Shown: positions 35,574-44,255, counted from the first letter of the stretch. The stretch is 64,000 nucleotides of DNA from Lachnoclostridium sp. UBA903 (GCA_002294045.1 DBEP01000002.1:1-64000); one strand, 5' to 3'. The notes: generated by a model from the letters alone, not told the origin. Program-made: numbers and translations.

Positions 35574-36311
35574 TTGAGCAGAATGTATCGGGTAAAAGTA
35601 ATTGCCTGTATTATTCTGGTGACCGTCGTATTATTTTTTGGAATTGAATTTATATGCTGGAGGTTATATTTATCTGCCCTGCCGGATAGAGCAGACTGGT
35701 TTCAGGATGATTTTGCGGAAGGCATCAGTGACTGGAGAACATTGGATACCGCATATATACCTTTAAGCCATGAAGCAGAGGGGGTAATGCTGCTGGCAAA
35801 AGATAAATTCTTTGCTCCTTCAGCCATGCGACGGATTAATCTGACCCAAATGGGACAGGAGACCTTTGTTTTTTATTTCAGGATATACAGTGGCTCCTTT
35901 CAGGGAGATGCGGTTACTTTAGGCAGTATTGTTTATTCTACCGGTATCCTGACAATCATACAGAATAAAGAAGGGCAATTGGGCATTGCAACGGAGTTAA
36001 TGGACGAAGCAGTCTACAGTACCGGTTCCCTGTCCAAGGTGAAACAGGATGAATGGCAGGACATTTATCTTGTATATCATAACGGTAAGAATACCGTTGA
36101 ATTAATGAATGGCAAATCGAAGGCTTTAACATTGGAAAATTATACGATATCCGTACCCCTGTCTGAAATCTGGCTGGGTGCCATCTGGATTGGCGGAAGT
36201 GAAAATTATGGTGCACCGGTAAACATGGAATACGATGAAGTAGCGGTCTCCAATCTGGGGATTCTGCCGAAGCCTACTTTTATTGAATTCATAGTGAATC
36301 AGTTTATTTAA
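35574..36311 (+). CDS. Membrane-anchored LamG-like protein of unknown function
   Basis: 245 residues from a TTG at 35574, 10 nt after AAAGGAG; an ATG three codons later lies too far from that site. One N-terminal membrane helix (about 8-30) anchors an extracytoplasmic domain. DFAEGISDWRTLD near its start, TLGSIVYSTGILTIIQN, DEWQDIYLVYHNG and the closing MEYDEVAVSNLGI look like a concanavalin-A/LamG beta sandwich, which often binds carbohydrate. No catalytic motif is seen, so function is unknown. Confidence 0.6.
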   Translation: MSRMYRVKVIACIILVTVVLFFGIEFICWRLYLSALPDRADWFQDDFAEGISDWRTLDTAYIPLSHEAEGVMLLAKDKFFAPSAMRRINLTQMGQETFVFYFRIYSGSFQGDAVTLGSIVYSTGILTIIQNKEGQLGIATELMDEAVYSTGSLSKVKQDEWQDIYLVYHNGKNTVELMNGKSKALTLENYTISVPLSEIWLGAIWIGGSENYGAPVNMEYDEVAVSNLGILPKPTFIEFIVNQFI

Positions 36312-36315
36312 ACTT

Positions 36316-36365
36316 GCAAGTAAGCCCCCGCTTTTTGGTGAAGCATAAGCGGGGGCTTACTTTGC
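36316..36365. terminator. Convergent terminator, bidirectional
   Basis: A long stem (GTAAGCCCCCGCTT/AAGCGGGGGCTTAC) with T-rich flank on the plus side. It separates the LamG-like gene from the minus-strand membrane protein. Confidence 0.88.
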
Positions 36366-36381
36366 TTTATTTTAATAAAAA

Positions 36382-37035
36382 TCAATATCTTCGGTATCCG
36401 TAGGAGCTTCTTTTCGCTCTGCGGGAGAGCAGATATAGAATTAAACTTCCCAAGACTACAAAAGCAATAATTACCATAAGGGCATGTAAGAAAAAAGTGT
36501 CGGGTAAAATCGTAATAACAGGGTCGGTAACCGGATCAAAAAGCCAATAATCATTACGAAAAAATATTTTATGGAAAAGAACAAAAGAGGCATCGAAATT
36601 AACAGCACACCCCAGAGCTACGATTGCCGGTATTACAAGGACCGTAACCGAGGATACCAACAGGTAGCTAAAATCCCTTTTTTTTCTTTTATAAATAATA
36701 ATGATAACGGCAGCGATTAAAGTAATAATACCAATATAATAAAATGTTGTAAAAATATTCTTTACTTCGGAAAAATGCTGCAATCCGGAAGCCGATGCCG
36801 GCAAAGTCGGAAAACTAAGTTCCCCTTTATAAAAGGGAGAATTATAGTCAATGAGGGCGTTATAATTCTCTATAATGACCTGTCTGCTATAACCGGAAGT
36901 TTCGGCAATTTTTAAGTGAGATATATCAAAATAATAAATAAACCTGAAATTTACGGCAGCAATCACTCCTATGGAAATAAATAAAAATGTAAATATTAAT
37001 CCGATTAGTATGTCGGTAATTTTAAATTTTCTCAT
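36382..37035 (-). CDS. TIGR01906-like integral membrane protein
   Basis: 217 residues from the ATG at 37035, preceded by AAGGAG on the minus strand; a longer ORF start at 37074 lacks a site. About four membrane helices with an extracytoplasmic segment between the first two (YSRQVIIENYNALIDY and SPFYKGELSFPTLPASA). The layout and the ENYNALIDY/FYKGELSFP region agree with the TIGR01906 membrane protein family of Firmicutes, of unknown function. It ends in a Tyr/Arg-rich tail. Confidence 0.75.
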   Translation of the reverse strand: MRKFKITDILIGLIFTFLFISIGVIAAVNFRFIYYFDISHLKIAETSGYSRQVIIENYNALIDYNSPFYKGELSFPTLPASASGLQHFSEVKNIFTTFYYIGIITLIAAVIIIIYKRKKRDFSYLLVSSVTVLVIPAIVALGCAVNFDASFVLFHKIFFRNDYWLFDPVTDPVITILPDTFFLHALMVIIAFVVLGSLILYLLSRRAKRSSYGYRRY

Positions 37036-37091
37036 AAATACTCCTTGCCTAAAAATATTTTCAGCGTAGAACACCGCTACGCCTCCCTACT

Positions 37092-37152
37092 CTGCCTTGC
37101 CCTGGGCAAATATCAGGCACTGATATTAAGCAAAATTTATGCAAGGCCGTAC
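37092..37152 (-). repeat. Dispersed repeat family C, copy 2
   Basis: Read on the minus strand it begins GTACGGCCTTGCATAAATTT, then TGCTTAATATCAGTGCC, and ends in GGGCAAGGC, matching copy 1 at 15741. It sits 57 bp upstream of the TIGR01906-like start, in the same orientation, and is followed by a hairpin (GCGTA/TACGC) and the SD. Confidence 0.65.
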
Positions 37153-37453
37153 TAGTGATATTATTTTAATTAATGTTTGGTATCATTCATTATATATCAT
37201 TACGACTGTCAATTCAATTAATGTTTTATAAATAAAGTAGTGTTAAGGGATATAAGCTGCTAGTCTTTCCATTTATACTCGGACTGCAATGTTTTCAGCA
37301 TAGAAAAAACACCCTTGACTCCTGTTTAGTATCAGGAATTGCTTATATAACATGGCATTCATGGCCTTGCGGTAAGTCAATTTCCGCAGCAACCTTACTT
37401 ACCCTACAACAATTCTGTTCCGTGTTTTGCGTGGATTCCCGGCAAAAAAACAA
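37153..37453. other. Gap between repeat C and the purH promoter
   Basis: About 300 bp of divergent intergenic DNA with no gene or structure I can name. It should hold the minus-strand promoter of the TIGR01906-like gene. Confidence 0.5.
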
Positions 37454-37482
37454 TTGAAATTAAAACGAAAGTATAGTACACT
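37454..37482 (+). promoter_or_regulatory. purH promoter
   Basis: TTGAAA at 37454-37459, a 17-bp spacer and TACACT at 37477-37482. Initiation falls near 37490, right at the riboswitch 5' end. Confidence 0.7.
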
Positions 37483-37493
37483 ATAAAGAGAAT

Positions 37494-37569
37494 TTGTACG
37501 ACTGGCGGAAAGTGGGAGTTCACCCACGGGGAGTACAAAACCGAAAGAATCAGCCGACCGCCTGGGCAG
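37494..37569 (+). ncRNA. ZTP riboswitch (pfl motif)
   Basis: The conserved elements are all present: P1 TTGTAC/GTACAA (37494-37499, 37533-37538), GACTGGCGGAA, the stem GTGGG/CCCAC, ACGGGGAG and, after a short linker, the 3' pseudoknot segment CCGCCTGGGC. The class binds the folate-stress signals ZMP/ZTP and controls purine and one-carbon genes. Here it precedes purH, whose substrate is ZMP itself (AICAR). Confidence 0.95.
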
Positions 37570-37630
37570 CCTGAAGTAACCTTATATATGAAAATATATA
37601 GGATTTTGCGGGTTACCCGGGCGGTTTTTT
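37558..37630 (+). terminator. Riboswitch expression platform (terminator)
   Basis: GGTTACCCGGGCGG followed by six T pairs with GTAACC and with CCGCCTGGG of the aptamer 3' strand, so the terminator and the ligand-binding pseudoknot exclude each other. Ligand binding should therefore turn purH on. Confidence 0.85.
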
Positions 37631-37668
37631 ATTTTAAATCATAACCAATTATGGAAAAGGAGATTAAA

Positions 37669-39222
37669 ATGAGAGCGTTAATCAGTGTATCAGACAAAAC
37701 CGGAATTGTTGATTTTGCAAAGGAACTGGTATCCCTTGGTATTGAGATTATTTCCACGGGCGGAACTTACGGTAAGTTAAAGGAAGCCGGAGTGGCGGCT
37801 GTTGAGATTTCAGAATTAACCGGTTTTCCGGAATGTCTGGACGGACGTGTGAAAACACTGCATCCTATTGTACATGCAGGATTACTTGCCATGAGAAGCA
37901 AACCGGAACATATGGCACAATTGAAAGAATTAAATATAGAAACCATTGATATGGTAATAGTAAATTTATATCCCTTCAAATCCACTATTTTAAAAGATAA
38001 TGTGACCAGAGAAGAAGCGGTGGAAAATATAGATATCGGCGGCCCCACCATGCTCCGTTCAGCAGCCAAAAATTATCAGGATGTGGCGGTGATTGTAGAC
38101 CCGGACGATTATAAAACGGTATTGGAACAGTTAAAAAACACAGGGGAGGTTTCCCTGGATACGAAATTTCATCTTATGCAGAAAGTATTCCTGCATACCT
38201 CCCATTATGATACCATGATAGCAGACTATTTGAAGAACGAAAGGAAGGATCATGAATTTCCAAAGGCCCTGACTCTTACCTTTGAAAAAATACAGGATAT
38301 GAGATATGGTGAGAATCCTCATCAGAAAGCGGCATTTTACAGGGAAATCGGCAGGAAAAAAGGTTCCATAACGGATGCGGTACAATTAAACGGGAAGGAA
38401 CTGTCCTTTAATAATATTAATGATACCAACGGGGCTTTGGAATTATTAAAAGAATTTACGGAGCCTACGGTAGTAGCCTGTAAACATGGAAATCCTTGCG
38501 GAGTGGGCAGTGCCGGTACCGTTTTGGAGGCTTGGCAAAAAGCCTATGAAGCCGATAAGGTTTCCATCTACGGAGGTATTGTAGTGGTTAACCGGGAGGT
38601 TACACTGGAACTGGCGGAAGAAATGAAAAAAGTGTTCCTGGAAGTAATCGTAGCGCCCGGCTATGAAAATGCAGCCATTGACTTATTGCGGACAAAAAAA
38701 AATGTCCGTGTATTGGAATTAAAGGATATTGATACACCCCAGGACGAAAATGCATATGATATAAAGAAGGTTAACGGCGGCTTGATTGTCCAGACCATAG
38801 ACAGTAAATTGTTAGTGGAAAATGAAATAAAAGTTGTGACCAACCGGGTCCCGACAGAAAAGGAAATGGAAGACATGTTATTTGCATGGAAGGTTGTTAA
38901 ATTCGTAAAGTCCAATGGAATTGCCCTGGCAAAGAATAAGCAGACCGTGGGTATCGGACCAGGACAGGTAAACCGCGTATGGTCTGCAAAGCAAAGCATT
39001 GAGCATGGGGCCGAATTAATTGGTGAAGACGCAGCAAAAGGTGCCGTATTGGCTTCCGATGCTTTTTTCCCATTTGATGATTGTGTTGAGGCGGCCCATC
39101 AGGCCGGGATTACGGCAATTATACAGCCGGGCGGCTCTATCCGGGATGAAGATTCCGTTAAAAAATGCAATGAATATGGAATTGCTATGGTATTTACAGG
39201 AATGAGACATTTTAAACATTAA
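37669..39222 (+). CDS. purH: Bifunctional AICAR transformylase / IMP cyclohydrolase
   Basis: 517 residues from the ATG at 37669 after AAAAGGAG; the ATG six codons earlier spans the SD itself. The N-terminal MGS-like cyclohydrolase domain begins MRALISVSDKTGIVDFAKEL with TLHPIVHAGLL. The C-terminal transformylase domain has MRYGENPHQKAAFYRE, the KHGNPCG segment with the catalytic Lys-His, and SDAFFPFDDCVE. It performs the last two steps of IMP synthesis. Transcription is gated by the ZTP riboswitch and ended by the stem at 39271. Confidence 0.97.
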   Translation: MRALISVSDKTGIVDFAKELVSLGIEIISTGGTYGKLKEAGVAAVEISELTGFPECLDGRVKTLHPIVHAGLLAMRSKPEHMAQLKELNIETIDMVIVNLYPFKSTILKDNVTREEAVENIDIGGPTMLRSAAKNYQDVAVIVDPDDYKTVLEQLKNTGEVSLDTKFHLMQKVFLHTSHYDTMIADYLKNERKDHEFPKALTLTFEKIQDMRYGENPHQKAAFYREIGRKKGSITDAVQLNGKELSFNNINDTNGALELLKEFTEPTVVACKHGNPCGVGSAGTVLEAWQKAYEADKVSIYGGIVVVNREVTLELAEEMKKVFLEVIVAPGYENAAIDLLRTKKNVRVLELKDIDTPQDENAYDIKKVNGGLIVQTIDSKLLVENEIKVVTNRVPTEKEMEDMLFAWKVVKFVKSNGIALAKNKQTVGIGPGQVNRVWSAKQSIEHGAELIGEDAAKGAVLASDAFFPFDDCVEAAHQAGITAIIQPGGSIRDEDSVKKCNEYGIAMVFTGMRHFKH

Positions 39223-39270
39223 CATTTATAGATACGGATTCTTACAAAGATGAACCGGTGTTTTCAATAG

Positions 39271-39325
39271 AAAAGAGGATGCCGGCGCTGGCCGTCGTGA
39301 CAGCGCATCGAGACATCCTCTTTTT
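39271..39325 (+). terminator. purH terminator
   Basis: Outer arms AAAAGAGGATG and CATCCTCTTTTT, with an imperfect GC-rich inner loop. Confidence 0.85.
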
Positions 39326-39441
39326 GTTATAACCGGTTACGTATAAATCTATACTAATTAATTCTATAATTAAAACATAAAAATTGTTTTGATTATAACG
39401 TATAACTTTGGATTATAACTTCTTAAGGCAGCGGTCCTATA

Positions 39442-39642
39442 TCATAACCTAATTACATTAGCTGCCTGAGGCCCCTTTTCTCCGTCTACAACTTCGAATT
39501 CTACTTCCTGGCCTTCTTCAAGTACTTTGAAGCCTTCCATATTGAGTGCGGAGAAATGAACAAATACATCATTACCCTCTTCATCAGATATGAAACCAAA
39601 CCCCTTTTTTGCATTAAACCACTTTACTGTACCCTTCTTCAT
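39442..39642 (-). CDS. Cold-shock protein, CspA family
   Basis: 66 residues, the standard length. KGTVKWFNAKKGFGFI (RNP1), DVFVHFSAL (RNP2) and GPQAANVIRL are the classical single-stranded nucleic-acid-binding motifs. It acts as an RNA chaperone. The RBS is AGGAGG on the minus strand. Likely monocistronic and convergent with purH. Confidence 0.97.
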   Translation of the reverse strand: MKKGTVKWFNAKKGFGFISDEEGNDVFVHFSALNMEGFKVLEEGQEVEFEVVDGEKGPQAANVIRL

Positions 39643-40072
39643 AAAATGCCTCCTAGTGCTATCATAAATTGATCAAATACCATAACAGGTAATGATAGAC
39701 TAAATTTACCACAAACAATAAGAAATGTCAATCTTTGGAGCAGGTACTAATACAAATTTACCAGGTTAAATGCTTAATACGGTAATAAAATACTGCAGTC
39801 TTACCGGTATAATTTTCCATAGCTATATATCGTTTTCAAGAAAATGGGCCGTCCGCGCGGAGAAAACATAAAAAACGAATGTTTTTCTCCGGTATTTTAC
39901 TTTTTAATGAAATTCTAACTTGGGTATAAGGCGGGTTTAATGTATAATAAATATGATATAAGCAGATATAAAATAATTAAAAGTAGAATAAGACATAATT
40001 ATTTTATTATTATCTGCGAACGGTATCTTTACCTTTATGGGTAACTTTTCTATATAAAAAGGAGGGACCTGT
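39643..40072. other. Divergent gap between csp and nfeD-like gene
   Basis: 430 bp, AT-rich. It holds the csp promoter and 5' UTR on the minus strand and the start region of the NfeD gene on the plus strand. No repeat or ncRNA was recognised. Confidence 0.5.
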
Positions 40073-40624
40073 ATGCTGATAGTTTTTCAGGTATGCTTTT
40101 TTGTTGGTATTGGTTTAACTTTAATTTCATTTTTATTGGGGAATCTTTTTGATGCTGTTGGCATTGACGGACTCGATCTGGATATTGATTTTTTCGGCAA
40201 TACGATGTTTATACCGGTTAGTCCGGTACTATTGGAGCTGTTTTTTTTGGTTTTTGGCGGTATAGGATGGATTCTTATAGATGTAAACCCGTCTCTTGCC
40301 ATGTTTTTAATTATTCTGATAGCAACAGCAGTCGGACTTTTTGTAAGCATATCAGTCTATCAGCTGGTCATGAAGCCGTTAAAAAAAGCGCAGAATACCA
40401 GTGCACCCAGTGCAGAGGAACTGGTCGGATTAAAAGCAACCGTTTCGGAAACCATATTCCCCGGAGGATATGGAGAAATCAGATATGTTATTAACGGGAA
40501 CAGTTACATGTCGCCTGCCAAAGCAACCAACGGGAACGGGATAAAAGCAGGGAAAGATGTTGCCATATGCTGGATAGAAGAACATGTATTTTACGTATCC
40601 TGCCTGGATGATATTGAAGCATAG
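40073..40624 (+). CDS. NfeD-like membrane protein
   Basis: 183 residues. Two or three N-terminal membrane helices (about 1-22, 50-65 and 70-92) are followed by a soluble beta-barrel (OB-like) C-terminus (LVGLKATVSETIFPGGYGEIRY, then NGNSYMSPAKA, DVAICWIEEHVFYVSCL). This is the NfeD layout, similar in size to Bacillus YuaF. NfeD proteins are encoded with flotillins and affect their membrane organisation. The flotillin gene follows after a 190-bp gap containing repeat B. RBS AAGGAGG. Confidence 0.85.
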   Translation: MLIVFQVCFFVGIGLTLISFLLGNLFDAVGIDGLDLDIDFFGNTMFIPVSPVLLELFFLVFGGIGWILIDVNPSLAMFLIILIATAVGLFVSISVYQLVMKPLKKAQNTSAPSAEELVGLKATVSETIFPGGYGEIRYVINGNSYMSPAKATNGNGIKAGKDVAICWIEEHVFYVSCLDDIEA

Positions 40625-40799
40625 ACTGCCCAAGCCAGTCTATGCTATAATGAAAGCGGAGAGAGGAAATTGCAAGCTTGCTTGTAATTTCCGATCGGAG
40701 CAACAAGCACATGAACAAGAATAGCAAGTATATTTGAGTTTGTAATTTCTGATTGGAGCAACAAGATCATAAACACAATTATTGATCATGCTATAATAA
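40621..40799 (+). repeat. Dispersed repeat family B, locus 2 (two units)
   Basis: Hairpin ATAGACTG/CAGTCTAT (40621-40643, overlapping the NfeD stop codon) leads into TATAAT (40646), GAAAGCGGAGAGA, the stem GGAAATTGCAAG/CTTGTAATTTCC (40665-40676, 40681-40692; one G-T pair) and GATCGGAGCAACAAG. A second partial unit (from about 40741) repeats TGTAATTTCTGATTGGAGCA and ends with GATCAT...GATC plus TATAAT (40792-40797), 20 bp before the flotillin start. Confidence 0.75.
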
Positions 40800-40817
40800 A
40801 TTAAGGAGGATAAAAGT

Positions 40818-42311
40818 ATGGAAGCATTCATTATTGCCGCAAGTATTATAGGAGGAATCATTCTTATTGTGCTGTTAATAATCACAATGTGGAAAAGAGT
40901 TCCCCAGGATAAGGCACTTGTAGTAACCGGTTTGAAGAAGAGAGTTATCTCAGGCGGCGGAGGTTTTGTAATACCATTATTGGAACGCTCTGACAAGATT
41001 TCATTGGAAAATATGAAAATTGAGATAAGAACGGAAGGCGCGAGAACGGAACAGGGTGTTGATATCCGCGCCGACGGGGTTGCCGTAATCAAGGTTAAGA
41101 GTGATAAGGAAAGCATTTTAAATGCCGTAGAACAGTTTTATACGGGCAGGGAGCAGCAAACCATCGATATAATTAAGGACACCGCTAAAGACGTCCTGGA
41201 AGGCAAATTACGTGAAATTATATCGAAGATGACAGTGGAGGAAATTTATAAAGACAGGGAAAAATTTGCTTCCCAGGTACAGGAGGTTGCGGCAGTAGGC
41301 CTGGCCAGTATGGGATTGGAGCTGAAAGTATTCACCATTAGGGATATATCCGATAAAAATGGGTATCTGGAAGCATTGGGTAAACCAAGGATTGCAGAGG
41401 TTAAGAAAAATGCAGCAATTGCCGAAGCAGAAGCTTTAAGAGAGACAAAGATTAAGGTTTCCGAAGCGGAAAGGCTGGGAGAAGAAGCTAAGATAGTGGC
41501 AGAAACGCATGTTGCCGAAGCCAATAAAGAAAAGGAATTAAAGGTCCAGTCCTACCGGGAAGAACAGGAAACTATAAAGGCAAGAGCCGACTCAGCATAT
41601 GAAATTGAAAAGAACAAGGTAGCGAAAGAAGTAACGGAAACAGCAATGCTTGTTGAATTAACCAAAAAGGAAAAAGAAACCGAAATCCAGGAAAAAGAGG
41701 CTTTCAGGCGTGAGAAGGAACTTCTGGCTACCGTAAATAAACAGGCCGATGCGGATATGTACAAAATCAGCAAAGAGGCTGATGCAAAGAAATATTCCGA
41801 ATTAAAGGAAGCGGAAGCATTTAGTTTGTCCGTTAAAGTAAAAGCAGAAGCAGAAGCGGAGGCAATCCGGATTAAAGGGGAAGCGGAAGCTGCCGCCATT
41901 CTGGCAAAAGGTACTGCAGAAGCCGAGACCATGGACAAAAAAGCCAAAGCATATAAGCAATATAATGATGCGGCCGTAACCCAGATGATTGTTGAAAGAC
42001 TGCCGGAAATCGCTACTGCCGTAGCAGAACCGCTGTCTAAAACTGAAAAAATTGTCATTATTGATAATGGAGGAAGCGATGGAGGTAAAGGAGCAGCAAA
42101 AGTTGCAGGTTATGTAACGGATATCGTCAGTCAGCTTCCGGAAACCATTGAAGCAATGACAGGTTTTAATTTTATGGATGCTATTAAATCGAAATTTGCC
42201 AATCAAGCACCGGAGAGTGAAATAAATACCGGAGTGGAAGAAGTACAGGAAACGCTGCAAAAAGAAGCGGATAGTACGGGAATTAATAGAACAATAGGGA
42301 ATCAACTTTAA
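40818..42311 (+). CDS. Flotillin-like SPFH protein (YuaG/YqiK type)
   Basis: 497 residues. An N-terminal membrane-inserted segment (FIIAASIIGGIILIVLLII) is followed by an SPFH domain (about 30-190) and a long Ala/Glu/Lys coiled coil (about 190-385) with the EA repeats typical of flotillins (EAEAEAIRIKGEAEAAAILA). The C-terminus carries a hydrophobic oligomerisation patch. Flotillins scaffold membrane microdomains. Paired with NfeD just upstream, as in yuaFG. AAGGAGG precedes the ATG. Confidence 0.93.
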   Translation: MEAFIIAASIIGGIILIVLLIITMWKRVPQDKALVVTGLKKRVISGGGGFVIPLLERSDKISLENMKIEIRTEGARTEQGVDIRADGVAVIKVKSDKESILNAVEQFYTGREQQTIDIIKDTAKDVLEGKLREIISKMTVEEIYKDREKFASQVQEVAAVGLASMGLELKVFTIRDISDKNGYLEALGKPRIAEVKKNAAIAEAEALRETKIKVSEAERLGEEAKIVAETHVAEANKEKELKVQSYREEQETIKARADSAYEIEKNKVAKEVTETAMLVELTKKEKETEIQEKEAFRREKELLATVNKQADADMYKISKEADAKKYSELKEAEAFSLSVKVKAEAEAEAIRIKGEAEAAAILAKGTAEAETMDKKAKAYKQYNDAAVTQMIVERLPEIATAVAEPLSKTEKIVIIDNGGSDGGKGAAKVAGYVTDIVSQLPETIEAMTGFNFMDAIKSKFANQAPESEINTGVEEVQETLQKEADSTGINRTIGNQL

Positions 42312-42340
42312 TTATGGAAGAGTAATTTCATACATAACCA

Positions 42341-42420
42341 AGAGTCCGGCTTTGCCGGACTCTTGCGCTGACGCGCTGTCACTATGTTATGCTGTCACAT
42401 TACCTATGAGATAAAAAACT
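42341..42420 (+). repeat. Dispersed repeat family A, copy 5 (rearranged) and flotillin terminator
   Basis: The terminator stem AGAGTCCGGC-TTT-GCCGGACTCT (42341-42363) comes first, then GCGCTGACGCGCTGTCAC, which is the reverse complement of the internal module of other copies, then CCTATGAGATAAAA. Modules are present but in a different order and orientation. Confidence 0.8.
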
Positions 42421-42497
42421 GCCAGGATTAAATTCCTGACAGTCTTTTGGTTTCCTTATTAATTTGTAATTTTTTCGTGCGCTTGGCACTTGTATTA

Positions 42498-43121
42498 TTA
42501 CTCTTTTTCCACTACTGTTACTTTACACATATCATATTTACCGTTACCTATGGAAGCAAATACATAAGTGACGCCTGCTTTTCTGGCGGTGATTCTTCCG
42601 CCAATGCTGACTCTGGCAACGGAAGGATCATTACTCGAGAATTTAGCTTCTTCCACAGTATTATTTGGCTTTAGAATGGGAATTAAAGTCATTCTATCTC
42701 CCACGGTCAGAACTACATCAGTTTTAGTCAACACAATACTGATAGCCGGGGGACCTACGGTTATTTCACATTGCAAAGTAGCGATCGTCTTAAAACCATC
42801 CTTAACTGTTACGGTAATAATTGCCGTTCCAAAATCGACGGCAGTTATGCTGCCCTTATCATCGACTGTTGCGATTGAGGTAGAATCTGATTTGTAAGAT
42901 ACCTTATGGCTGTCCGAGATGTTATAAATCTTTAAAGTATATGTGGAATCTTTAACAAGGGACTTACTGCTTACATTCAGTTTAATTGTATTTTGTTCAT
43001 TCTCCACAGAGGATGCTTTGGCAATTATATTGTTGCCGGTAACAGGTATTGGCAAGATTACAGTGAAGAATAAATACAAGCCCAGTGCCAGCAGACACTT
43101 TTTTAATATTGAATTTTTCAT
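42498..43121 (-). CDS. Secreted Big_2 (bacterial Ig-like) domain protein
   Basis: 207 residues from the ATG at 43121, preceded by GGAGG on the minus strand. Signal peptide or anchor helix (ILKKCLLALGLYLFFTVILP), then two tandem Ig-like domains of the Big_2 type: YKSDSTSIATVDDKGSITAVDFGTA and, in the second, FSSNDPSVARVSIGGRITARKAGV. Such domains mediate surface adhesion or wall association. No sorting motif or other anchor is seen, and no catalytic domain. Confidence 0.82.
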   Translation of the reverse strand: MKNSILKKCLLALGLYLFFTVILPIPVTGNNIIAKASSVENEQNTIKLNVSSKSLVKDSTYTLKIYNISDSHKVSYKSDSTSIATVDDKGSITAVDFGTAIITVTVKDGFKTIATLQCEITVGPPAISIVLTKTDVVLTVGDRMTLIPILKPNNTVEEAKFSSNDPSVARVSIGGRITARKAGVTYVFASIGNGKYDMCKVTVVEKE

Positions 43122-43422
43122 GGCATTATCCTCCAAATAGTTATTCTTCCCCAGGTCGTTTGCTAATGCAAACATTATAGTAAAAAAAGAATTTTTCACA
43201 CTCACCTATCATAGAATTACTATAATACTAGTTTTTGTCAGAAACGTGGCAGAATCTTAAAAAAAACTTAAGAATTTAAGGAGAATTTTAAATTTAATGT
43301 ATTATTTACTCTTGTTTTTATCCGGTTATATGGGCTATAATATTTAAGGACGTATTAAAATTGTAAAAATGAAATGTTTAGTATATTTACTAAATGTTTC
43401 AAATCAATCGGAGGAAGACACC
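43122..43422. other. Divergent gap with an A/T-rich palindrome
   Basis: About 300 bp between the Big_2 gene and the response regulator. TCTTAA-AAAAAAC-TTAAGA near 43255-43275 is an operator-like palindrome, followed by AATTTAAGGAGAATTTTAAATTT. It could be an autoregulatory site of the two-component system, but this is only inference. Confidence 0.4.
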
Positions 43423-44115
43423 ATGCAATATATTTTAATTGCTGATGACAATCATGATATTACAGACGTGTTATCCACTTATTCCAAAAAAGAAGGATTC
43501 GAGCCGGTAATCGCTTATGACGGAGAAGAAGCTTTTCGTATGTTTGAACATTATAATCCGGTCGCCGTCCTGTTAGATGTTATGATGCCAAAAGAAGATG
43601 GTTATGAAGTATGCCGAAAGATTAGGGCAAAATCCAATGTGCCGGTTATTTTAATTACAGCCAGAGGGGAAGATTTTGAACGTATTATGGGATTGGACAT
43701 CGGTGCAGATGATTACATCGTAAAACCTTTCAGTCCGAGTGAAGTTATGGCTCGGATCAGGGCGGTTTTAAGGAGAATGACAAGAAAGGAAAAGGATGTA
43801 AGCAACGGCAATGTTATATCCACCTGTAATCTGGTCATCAATTTAGATGAATATACCCTACATATCAGTGGAAATAAAATGTCTTTGACAAAAAAAGAAA
43901 TTGAGACTATGTGGACATTGGCTAAAAATCCCAATAAAGTATTTACCAGAGATAATTTACTAGACAGTTTATGGGGCTTTGATTATTTTGGCGACAGCCG
44001 TACGGTCGATTCACATATTAAACGTCTCAGGGCAAAACTGGACACGGTGGAACATCCGGATTGGAATATTAAAACCATCTGGGGCGTCGGTTACAAGTTT
44101 GAAATTATGGAATAA
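43423..44115 (+). CDS. Response regulator, OmpR type
   Basis: 230 residues from the ATG at 43423 after CGGAGG. Receiver domain with phospho-acceptor Asp52 in VAVLLDVMMPKEDG, acidic pair in IADDN, Thr in ILITARG and Lys in YIVKPFSPSE. The winged-helix output (about 130-230) has LTKKEIETMWTLAKN, DSLWGFDYFGDSRTVD and WGVGYKFEI. The signal sensed is unknown. A terminator-like hairpin and 230 bp separate it from the kinase gene. Confidence 0.92.
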   Translation: MQYILIADDNHDITDVLSTYSKKEGFEPVIAYDGEEAFRMFEHYNPVAVLLDVMMPKEDGYEVCRKIRAKSNVPVILITARGEDFERIMGLDIGADDYIVKPFSPSEVMARIRAVLRRMTRKEKDVSNGNVISTCNLVINLDEYTLHISGNKMSLTKKEIETMWTLAKNPNKVFTRDNLLDSLWGFDYFGDSRTVDSHIKRLRAKLDTVEHPDWNIKTIWGVGYKFEIME

Positions 44116-44225
44116 AAACAGATGCCATTCGAGGCTGCCGGAGGCGGCCATGACGCAAGGTTTAAAGATGTTCTGCTTTTTCCGGCACAAAAGTTAAAAG
44201 GTATTTCACAATGGAAGGACCTTGA

Positions 44226-44255
44226 GCGTATGCCTTGGCATACGCTTTGTTTTTC
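44226..44255 (+). terminator. Terminator between response regulator and kinase
   Basis: GCGTATGCC-TT-GGCATACGC followed by TTTGTTTTT. It suggests the regulator is expressed more than, or separately from, its kinase. Confidence 0.8.
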
